A stretch of DNA of 20,451 bases from a virus, in the IMG/VR virus record IMGVR_UViG_3300034073_004520, positions 1-20,451 of that record. One strand, written 5' to 3'. The position numbers were made by a program, and so were the translations under genes. The notes below the pieces were generated by a model that worked only from the letters and a program-made list of their open reading frames with translations, had not been told where the DNA came from and ran no database searches. Below, in pieces: positions 15,458-20,451 of the stretch (positions within the stretch are counted from its first letter, which is position 1; every line of letters starts with the position of its first letter).

Positions 15458-15460
15458 TAT

Positions 15461-16219
15461 GTGAGAGATTTAATCAAGAAAATATTAAAAGAAGAAATTA
15501 AAGACGGAAAGGTTATCTGTAATGGATGTGGGTGGTCGTGGGATTTATCTGATGGTGGGGATGATAAATACATGTGTCACAAGTGCGGTCATGATAATAC
15601 TCCCAAACCACAATCTAACTTTCAAAAACTTTTGGAAAAATTCAAATCAACTTTTCCTAAAGAATTCCATAATACAGTAGATGAAATAGGTCAATTCGTT
15701 ATAAAATATATTAAAGACCACAATTTCAATGTAAAATTTTTAAACTCATGTTATGTGGGATACTCTGGTGTGAGAACAAAAAATGAGATAATCATTTGCT
15801 CACCGAATTTAATGACCACGTTTGGTGACTTCATTTATACAATATTTCATGAGATAAGACACGAAGAACAAATTCGTGACCTCAAGATGGATAATCCTTT
15901 ATCAGAATACGATTTAGGGGATTTTGAAAGGTTATCTGAAAAGTATTGGGAAATGGAGCTTGATGCGGACAAATTTGCAAAACAAATGATTGCCCAAATT
16001 GTAGTCAATTTGAAATTACCAATGGATATATCTAAACAAAATTTCAAACTATCAGAATATGTCGAAAACTATCCTTCTATGTCTAAAATGATTAGACAAC
16101 AGTTACAAGCAATTGTCATGAGTATTATACAAATGAAAAAATCGGGTGAGGATTTTACAGATATATCCGACCACCCGATGGTAAAAAAACATTTAGATAA
16201 GCTTGAGGATTTTATTTAA
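15461..16219 (+). CDS. Zinc-ribbon plus HExxH metallopeptidase-like protein
   Basis: The 252-residue protein joins three elements. An N-terminal amphipathic helix (MRDLIKKILKEEI) is followed by a four-cysteine zinc ribbon, C20NGC23 and C39HKC42, containing GWSW and ending CGHDN. A gluzincin-like catalytic segment has IFHEIRHEEQ (HExxH at 130-134) and a downstream WEMELDADKFA, whose acidic residue could be the third zinc ligand as in ImmA/IrrE-like and related peptidases. The frame is open to an ATG at 15434, but that lies inside the clpC terminator; the GTG at 15461 gives an N-terminus matching other genes here and is chosen. The target is unknown: prohead processing, host regulators and misfolded proteins are all possible. 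The stop overlaps the stop of the convergent M20 gene. Confidence 0.78.
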   Translation: MRDLIKKILKEEIKDGKVICNGCGWSWDLSDGGDDKYMCHKCGHDNTPKPQSNFQKLLEKFKSTFPKEFHNTVDEIGQFVIKYIKDHNFNVKFLNSCYVGYSGVRTKNEIIICSPNLMTTFGDFIYTIFHEIRHEEQIRDLKMDNPLSEYDLGDFERLSEKYWEMELDADKFAKQMIAQIVVNLKLPMDISKQNFKLSEYVENYPSMSKMIRQQLQAIVMSIIQMKKSGEDFTDISDHPMVKKHLDKLEDFI

Positions 16220-17058
16220 AAAACCATTCTACTTTTCCAATTTTGTTCTACGGCTTTTTTGTAATGTAACTTATTTCCTAATAGTTCAATCATTTTTCTA
16301 CCCATTTCAACTCCGTTGAATACGTCCTCGACAACCACATATTCATTCCTACTGTGGTATTCATAATATCCGATAGAAAAGTTAATACAAGAAAAATTAA
16401 ATTTACCTCTCAAAGCATAAACGTCTGTGTATGGGTGGACCATATAATCCATATCTTCATTAACCATACCTTCGGTTAAAACCTTATCACAAACTTCAAA
16501 GAATTCGGAATCTCTGTCAAATAAAACCTGACCAAAACATTTTTCGGTAATCATCCAGTTTTCAGGTGCATCAAATTGAATTCCATAACCAACGTTTTCA
16601 AAAAACTTTGGGTCTGATTTATTTGAACCATGACATCCTGTTTCCTCAGAAACAAAGAACGCCGCCTTTAAATTTGGAAGTTCTTTCAACAATGTTAAAC
16701 ACGCAAAAACACCACATTTATCATCACCACCAATACCAACAGGTAGCCCGATGTTATCATATGCTTTCAATGATAGTTTATCCTCACCTTGAGCATTCGG
16801 TAAAAATTCTTCGTGAATGTTTAGATTGCAAATTTCGTGCACAGTATCAGTATGAGATATAACACAAGGAAAATAAAAGTCTTCAGGAAGTTCTTCTGAT
16901 TCTTGTTTAGTTGCATAAACATTATTATGTTGGTCTTTATAAAAGGATATGTTGTTTTCAGTTAACCAATTGGTTAAATATTCAACCATCAAATCTTCTT
17001 TATAAGTTTGGGTAGGAACACTTAGAACCTCTTTTAAAAAATCTATATTTTTTGTCAT
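16216..17058 (-). CDS. M20-type (PepT-like) zinc peptidase, short form
   Basis: The 280-residue protein shows every metal ligand of a two-zinc aminopeptidase: H69 and D71 in ISHTDTVHE, D112/D113 in GIGGDDKCG, E138/E139 in VSEETGCHG, D163 in QFDAP and H235 in YYEYHSRN. The pattern is closest to the M20/PepT group, which trims short peptides in the cytoplasm. Typical PepT is about 400 residues; only about 70 residues separate D163 from H235, so the lid/dimerisation domain of about 110 residues appears to be missing, as if reduced to a bare catalytic core. M42 or M28 relatives are possible alternatives. A clear Bacteroidota-type promoter lies immediately upstream and implies an almost leaderless mRNA. 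It is convergent with the metallopeptidase-like gene. Confidence 0.88.
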   Translation of the reverse strand: MTKNIDFLKEVLSVPTQTYKEDLMVEYLTNWLTENNISFYKDQHNNVYATKQESEELPEDFYFPCVISHTDTVHEICNLNIHEEFLPNAQGEDKLSLKAYDNIGLPVGIGGDDKCGVFACLTLLKELPNLKAAFFVSEETGCHGSNKSDPKFFENVGYGIQFDAPENWMITEKCFGQVLFDRDSEFFEVCDKVLTEGMVNEDMDYMVHPYTDVYALRGKFNFSCINFSIGYYEYHSRNEYVVVEDVFNGVEMGRKMIELLGNKLHYKKAVEQNWKSRMVF

Positions 17059-17062
17059 ATCA

Positions 17063-17094
17063 CAAAGATACGAAAAAAATTATATTTCGTCAAA
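17063..17094 (-). promoter_or_regulatory. Bacteroidota-type promoter of the M20 peptidase gene
   Basis: On the minus strand TTTG (17094-17091), 20 bases and TATCTTTG (17070-17063) match the Bacteroidota housekeeping consensus. The ATG at 17058 follows only four bases later, which would make the transcript leaderless or nearly so. Confidence 0.62.
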
Positions 17095-18129
17095 ACTAAA
17101 TAATGTCGGTTGATAAAGTAAATTATAGAAATTTTCTTCAGATAACTTCAAACTTTTCTCTTTCAAAGCCTTTTGAAGTTTGACTTCTATTTTGTTTGGA
17201 TTTTTTTCAAATCCTATTACTTTAAATCTAACCTCTTTTGGTTTTTTTGGTAACGGATACCATGTCTCAAAGATGAATTTTTTCAGAATTCTTTCGGTCA
17301 TTTTCAAATATGAATCTAAATCAAAACCTTCTCGTTCGAAGTCATCGGTAATACTATCTAAAATCTTGTCTAAGTTCCAAGAAACTGCTTTATTAAAAGA
17401 AACATCATCGAAATTGTCTGAATCTTGATATTCATAAGAGTTTTCATACCACCCACCAAGATTACCTGGATTTTCTTCAAAAATTTTTTTCAACAAACCT
17501 TTGATTGGCAAATGGAATGAATTTGTTCTGATATACCACATTATTAAATTACCTACTGTAGTTTTAATACGGTCATCGGAAACAAGTTCGAAATCAAATT
17601 TTTTGAAATAATTATTAACTTCTTGATTTATTCCGTTTCTCGCAGTGTTTATCATTTCAGAATTTTTTTCAGTATGAAAATCATTGAGAATTCCTTTTGT
17701 GATAAAGTTAAAGTTATCATACATTTTATGTGCTAACCCTTTTCGAAATTCTTCATCATCTAAATTGAAATTTTTATTATATATCAATCTTGATATTTGT
17801 CTGAGTTTATCCACATTATCCTCATCAAAACTAACAAATACGTCATAACCTTCTAAAAAATTTTCTTTTACTGTATAGTAATCAATCATTTCATAATTGT
17901 CCCAAGGGCGATTGATTACTCTAAAGAACCAAGCATCGTTTTCATCCAAACCCAATAAGTTGAAAAGATTATCTTCACGTTCTAAATCTAAATAAATCAC
18001 ACTCTGACCTCTGTTACCAGAATTAACCTTAACTTCATCGATACTAGGGTCTATGTCACTCAATTCATAACCGTTGATATCACCCTTGACAAAATTTTTA
18101 AGTCCATAAAAAGTATCCAATATTTCCAT
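17080..18129 (-). CDS. Unknown protein, 349 aa
   Basis: I recognise no family. The protein is soluble in appearance, acidic in its N-terminal half, and mixed alpha/beta. Features include DENDAWFFRVINRPWDNYEM (about 62-81), a helical central region with KMYDNFNFITKGILNDFH, a hydrophobic segment NLIMWYIRTNSFHLPIKGLL, and a basic C-terminal part with TWYPLPKKPKEVRFKVIGF. No catalytic signature, signal peptide or membrane span is evident. A TATTTATA box ends five bases before the ATG at 18129, the same arrangement as other phage genes here, which is the best argument that it belongs to the phage. Its stop lies 21 bases before the M20 gene, and the M20 promoter reaches into its 3' end. Confidence 0.7.
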   Translation of the reverse strand: MEILDTFYGLKNFVKGDINGYELSDIDPSIDEVKVNSGNRGQSVIYLDLEREDNLFNLLGLDENDAWFFRVINRPWDNYEMIDYYTVKENFLEGYDVFVSFDEDNVDKLRQISRLIYNKNFNLDDEEFRKGLAHKMYDNFNFITKGILNDFHTEKNSEMINTARNGINQEVNNYFKKFDFELVSDDRIKTTVGNLIMWYIRTNSFHLPIKGLLKKIFEENPGNLGGWYENSYEYQDSDNFDDVSFNKAVSWNLDKILDSITDDFEREGFDLDSYLKMTERILKKFIFETWYPLPKKPKEVRFKVIGFEKNPNKIEVKLQKALKEKSLKLSEENFYNLLYQPTLFSFDEI

Positions 18130-18134
18130 GTCTA

Positions 18135-18142
18135 TATAAATA
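18135..18142 (-). promoter_or_regulatory. TATTTATA box before the 349-aa gene
   Basis: On the minus strand TATTTATA ends five bases before the ATG at 18129. It is the rightmost of the six octamers; none is found from here to the right edge. Confidence 0.4.
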
Positions 18143-18151
18143 CATTTTTTG

Positions 18152-18182
18152 TTTGGAATTTACCTATTTATTCTTATCTTTG
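18152..18182 (+). promoter_or_regulatory. Bacteroidota-type promoter of the tmRNA gene
   Basis: TTTG (18152-18155), 19 bases and TATCTTTG (18175-18182) match the Bacteroidota housekeeping promoter exactly. The mature tmRNA 5' end at 18203 lies about 20 bases downstream, leaving a short 5' leader for removal by host RNase P. Confidence 0.75.
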
Positions 18183-18202
18183 TATTCGTTCATTGAAATT
18201 AT

Positions 18203-18600
18203 GGGGATGTCCAGGTTTTGATTGCAATACTTAGGGTATGCAGGCACGTAGTCAGAATTCATCTATGACTTAAATCTATGGTGAAGAAAATTAACTGGCA
18301 ATACTTTTGCTAAAATGGCTACTTTAGGCTTAATCGCTGAAGAAGCTCCAGTTGTAGCTTAATTTAAGTAACAACTACTCGGGTCGGTTAGGACATATAA
18401 CCTAGGAACAGAAGTCCAATATACGGGTCACAGGTCGGAGCTCGTTTAAAATAATTTCGAGACCAGGTTGTTTGTGAGTTTGGTTCCCACATATATCAAA
18501 CTTAATATTTCGTAACATTGAGAAACAATGTTGAACTAAACGTGTAGTCTGTCTGCGTTAATGTTGTAAGACGCGGGTTCGATTCCCGCCATCTCCACCA
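18203..18600 (+). ncRNA. ssrA: tmRNA (trans-translation RNA), one-piece
   Basis: This RNA frees ribosomes stalled on broken mRNA and adds a degradation tag. The ends form a tRNA-like acceptor: GGGGATG (18203-18209) pairs with CATCTCC (18590-18596) with one G-U, followed by A and an encoded CCA. The T-arm is GCGGG-TTCGATT-CCCGC (18573-18589). Pseudoknot PK1 is visible: AGTCA (18250-18254) with TGACT (18266-18270), and TTCATC (18258-18263) with GGTGAA (18280-18285). Eleven bases later the resume codon is GGC at 18297, opening a 21-codon tag that begins GNTFAK and ends EEAPVVA, with TAA at 18360-18362. The tag is longer than the roughly 9-10 residues common in Bacteroidota and ends VVA, not LAA. 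The 5' D-analog region (GGTTTTGATTGC) departs from the usual TTCGAC. The alanine-identity G3-U wobble of tRNA-Ala falls at the observed G-U pair. Confidence 0.95.
18297..18362 (+). other. tmRNA tag reading frame (resume codon to stop)
   Basis: The frame from GGC at 18297 runs 21 codons to TAA at 18360. The resume codon was placed from its distance of 11 bases after PK1, as in known tmRNAs. Because the other two frames close within a few codons after PK1 (TAA at 18292 and at 18311), this is the only frame able to give a tag of normal or greater length with a small-hydrophobic end. Confidence 0.72.
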
Positions 18601-18608
18601 CTAAATTT

Positions 18609-18639
18609 GATAATCTGAAAAGGTTATCTTATTTTTTTT
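18609..18639 (+). terminator. Intrinsic terminator of the tmRNA
   Basis: GATAATC and GGTTATC pair over 7 bp (one T-G) around TGAAAA, followed by TTATTTTTTTT. It begins eight bases after the mature tmRNA 3' end and stops two bases before the ATG of the next gene. Confidence 0.85.
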
Positions 18640-18641
18640 AC

Positions 18642-19025
18642 ATGGGTAAGATTTGTGATATATGTAGTAACAAATGTTGGGGTAATCCAGGTTACCATGG
18701 TAGTTGTTGTTCAATCGAAGATAGAGATTTCATAATTGGACCTCATTTAGATTCTGAAGAATTCTTGGATAGGTTGAATGAAAAATTTGGTAGAGATTTT
18801 GAGTTCGATGAAATCTTCTATAGTTTCGAATCAGGAAAAAATATTTTACAGGATAAAACAACTTGGCAGAATCCTGAATCTTATCCCGCACTAAAAATAA
18901 ATTTCTCAAGTATAAAAAAACCTTGTATTTTTTATAACACACATCTTAAAGCATGTTCAGTTTATGAAATTAGACCTGAAACTTGTCGTAGTTACATGTG
19001 TGATTATTTAAAAGATAACATTTGA
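18642..19025 (+). CDS. YkgJ-like cysteine-cluster protein
   Basis: The 127-residue protein has an N-terminal cysteine group, C5, C8, C12 and C22-C23 (CDICSNKCW, then GSCCSIED), and a C-terminal group, C95, C105, C115 and C120, within KPCIFY, ACSVYEIRPETC and YMC. This is the pattern of the YkgJ family (UPF0153), predicted to bind zinc or iron; the enzymatic role is not settled. No signal peptide is seen. The ATG lies two bases after the T-tract of the tmRNA terminator, so no room exists for a normal separate promoter and leader; it is read either by tmRNA readthrough or from a promoter inside the tmRNA gene. It could belong to the phage or to a host chromosome; YkgJ-like proteins occur in both. 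Confidence 0.85.
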   Translation: MGKICDICSNKCWGNPGYHGSCCSIEDRDFIIGPHLDSEEFLDRLNEKFGRDFEFDEIFYSFESGKNILQDKTTWQNPESYPALKINFSSIKKPCIFYNTHLKACSVYEIRPETCRSYMCDYLKDNI

Positions 19026-19093
19026 TTTTATAACAATTTCTTAATATATTTCTGAAAAATACAAATACTTATTTTACAGTGAGGAAACAAATT

Positions 19094-19159
19094 ATGAATA
19101 ATTACCGATACCTTATAACGTATAATACATATTTAAATATAGTAATCCCGAGGGCGTAG
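19094..19159 (+). CDS. Possible 21-residue Tyr-rich leader peptide
   Basis: An ATG at 19094 follows GAGGAA (19081-19086) by seven bases, a textbook Shine-Dalgarno and the clearest one in the window. The frame encodes 21 residues beginning MNNYRYLITYNTY and stops with TAG at 19157. Four of the 21 codons are Tyr. Its last codons form the 5' arm of the hairpin at 19144-19172, so a ribosome here would prevent the terminator from forming. This is the layout of an attenuator leader for the receptor gene downstream. The rest of the 19026-19202 gap shows nothing else I can identify. Confidence 0.35.
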   Translation: MNNYRYLITYNTYLNIVIPRA

Positions 19160-19179
19160 TGTCTTTGGGATTTTTTTAT
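19144..19179 (+). terminator. Hairpin terminator or attenuator before the receptor gene
   Basis: AATCCCGAGG (19144-19153) pairs with CTTTGGGATT (19163-19172) over 10 bp with wobbles around a 9-base loop, followed by TTTTTATT. It lies 118 bases after the YkgJ-like stop and about 25 bases before the receptor ATG. It may end upstream transcription or attenuate the receptor transcript. Confidence 0.72.
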
Positions 19180-19202
19180 TATAAACCAATAAACAAAAAA
19201 AA

Positions 19203-20451
19203 ATGAAAAAAAACATTTTATTTTTAGTCGCGATGATTAGCATGACAATTGTATCATTCGCACAAGTCAAAGGAAAAATTGTAGACTCAAAAACCAAGGA
19301 AACATTACTCGGTGCTACAATCACACACAAAGGGATGATTAATCATTCAACAACATCCGGCAAGGATGGAACCTTCTCACTTAATGGAGTTAAAGAAGGG
19401 GATACTTTAATAGTATCTTTCTTAGGTTATGAAGTTTTAGAAATTCAAGCAAAAAATGGCATAAACATTCTTCTCAATGAAAAATTTACACAACTCAGTG
19501 AAGTTGTTATAACGTCTGGAATCATTGACGTTGTAAAAATTAGAGAAACCCCTGTAGCTTCTTCAACAATCGGACCACTTGAAATTTCGTTAAAAGTCGG
19601 AAACATGGAATTCCCTGAAGTTATGAACAGAACTCCAGGTGTTTACGCTACGAAACAAGGGGGTGGATATGGTGATTCCCGTGTCAACTTGAGGGGGTTT
19701 GACCAAAGAAATACTTCTTTTTTAATCAATGGACAACCTGTCAATGATATGGAAAATGGATGGGTTTACTGGTCCAATTGGCAAGGTTTGACTGATGTTG
19801 CGAGTGGAATCCAAATCCAAAGAGGTTTGGGAGCTTCTCGTTTAGCAGTCCCATCCGTTGGGGGAACTATTTCTATCTTTACAAAAGCTGCTGAAAAAAG
19901 TAAAGGTGGTTCGGTTCAACAAATGATTGGAAATGATGGATATACCAAAACATCACTAGTATATAATAGTGGAAAAAACGAAAAAGGATGGGCAACGTCT
20001 TTACTGCTTTCAAGATGGGCAGGAGATGGTTATGTTTATGGAACTTCAGGAGAAGGTTGGACATATTTCGCATCAGTGGGGTATAAACCCGAAAATTCCA
20101 AACATTCCATAAATCTTTCAATTTTAGGTGCGGGTCAGTGGCATCATCAGAGAGATTCTTGGGTTTCTATCAGAGATTACATGAACTTTGGTAAAAATCA
20201 TAAGGAAGGAATCGATAGGAGATGGAATACTGATGCAGGTTTTTTAAATGGTAGAGAGTTTAATATGAGAAGAAACTTTTACAACAAACCTTTAGCAACC
20301 CTAAACTGGGATTGGAACATTAACGGTAAATTGAAACTTAATACTTCTTTATATGGTTCTGCTGGTAGAGGGGGTGGAACAGGTCCTCGTGGTGCTAATT
20401 TTAGAAATGCAACCACAGATTTTTACCCATTCAATAAAGATTTAACACAAC
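19203..20451 (+). CDS. TonB-dependent outer-membrane receptor (5' part)
   Basis: The 416 codons in the window encode the N-terminal part of a Bacteroidota TonB-dependent receptor, a 22-stranded barrel that imports metal chelates, glycans or peptides using TonB energy. A signal peptide (MKKNILFLVAMISMTIVSFA, cleavage likely before Q) is followed by a carboxypeptidase-regulatory-like beta domain (VKGKIVDSKTKETLLGATI, then FLGYE), then the plug domain with EVMNRTPGVYA, RVNLRGFDQRN, NGQPVNDME and GGTISIFTK, then early barrel strands with aromatic-rich segments. Full proteins of this type are about 800-1000 residues, so about half is missing to the right. Substrate cannot be told. This is a host-type gene; its presence beside phage genes needs explaining. 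Confidence 0.93.
   Translation, partial: MKKNILFLVAMISMTIVSFAQVKGKIVDSKTKETLLGATITHKGMINHSTTSGKDGTFSLNGVKEGDTLIVSFLGYEVLEIQAKNGINILLNEKFTQLSEVVITSGIIDVVKIRETPVASSTIGPLEISLKVGNMEFPEVMNRTPGVYATKQGGGYGDSRVNLRGFDQRNTSFLINGQPVNDMENGWVYWSNWQGLTDVASGIQIQRGLGASRLAVPSVGGTISIFTKAAEKSKGGSVQQMIGNDGYTKTSLVYNSGKNEKGWATSLLLSRWAGDGYVYGTSGEGWTYFASVGYKPENSKHSINLSILGAGQWHHQRDSWVSIRDYMNFGKNHKEGIDRRWNTDAGFLNGREFNMRRNFYNKPLATLNWDWNINGKLKLNTSLYGSAGRGGGTGPRGANFRNATTDFYPFNKDLTQ

Noticed and set aside
15434-15460. Upstream ATG start for the metallopeptidase-like gene
   Set aside because: It would begin inside the clpC terminator stem and add a hydrophobic stretch unlike the rest; the GTG at 15461 gives a sensible N-terminus.
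18280-18294. Tag frame beginning GGT GAA GAA AAT in the tmRNA (like GEEN...)
   Set aside because: It meets TAA after four codons and uses bases that belong to the PK1 3' strand; the frame from GGC at 18297 sits at the expected distance and gives a full tag.
18560-18600. tmRNA 3' end as an attachment site for this phage
   Set aside because: I found no second copy of the T-arm/acceptor sequence in the window and no integrase, and the phage-like genes lie on the 5' side.
1-20451. CRISPR array, insertion sequence or other tRNA genes
   Set aside because: No spaced direct repeats, no transposase or terminal inverted repeats and no tRNA cloverleaf apart from the tmRNA ends were seen.

Overview
The window reads as part of a large, AT-rich, T4-like (myovirus-type) phage genome that infects a Bacteroidota host. 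The phage call rests on a gp20-type portal and a gp17-type large terminase next to a block of virion-type genes. The Bacteroidota call rests on near-absent Shine-Dalgarno sequences, on promoters of the form TTTG-N19/20-TAnnTTTG before at least two transcripts, on a ClpC-like ATPase of Bacteroidota type, and on a TonB-dependent receptor with a carboxypeptidase-regulatory-like N-terminal domain at the right edge. That receptor would be ordinary on a Bacteroidota chromosome and very unusual in a phage. The right end may therefore be a phage/host junction, an acquired host gene or an assembly join.

Layout. Positions 1-10319 form a leftward block. In transcription order it holds a small protein with a capsid-targeting-like N-terminus, a KTSC-domain protein, a nucleotidyltransferase/peptidoglycan-binding/muramidase-like fusion, a Pro-Thr-rich structural-type protein, four proteins of unknown function (three of them very acidic), TerL and the portal, which runs off the left edge. 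Positions 10330-12770 form a tightly packed rightward accessory cassette: aspartyl/asparaginyl hydroxylase-like protein, sulfotransferase, kinase-fold-like protein and metallophosphoesterase. A two-way terminator closes it. Positions 12800-15415 hold a divergent chaperone pair, Hsp20 and an N-domain-less ClpC, around a 201-bp control region with two palindromes. Positions 15461-18129 hold a zinc-ribbon/HExxH metalloprotease-like protein, a short M20-type peptidase and an unknown 349-residue protein. Positions 18203-18600 are a one-piece tmRNA with its own promoter and terminator. It is followed by a YkgJ-like cysteine-cluster protein, a possible 21-residue leader peptide with an overlapping hairpin, and the 5' part of the TonB-dependent receptor.

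How the parts may work together (inference). Hsp20, ClpC, tmRNA and two peptidase-like proteins make a plausible protein quality-control set: rescue and tag stalled products, unfold them (ClpC keeps an IGF loop of the type that docks ClpP), then trim the peptides. The leftward block builds and fills the head and opens the cell wall. A second observation ties the region together. The octamer TATTTATA/TATAAATA occurs six times by eye. All six copies lie in short intergenic gaps within about 30 nt of a start codon, from the portal to position 18142 and none further right.
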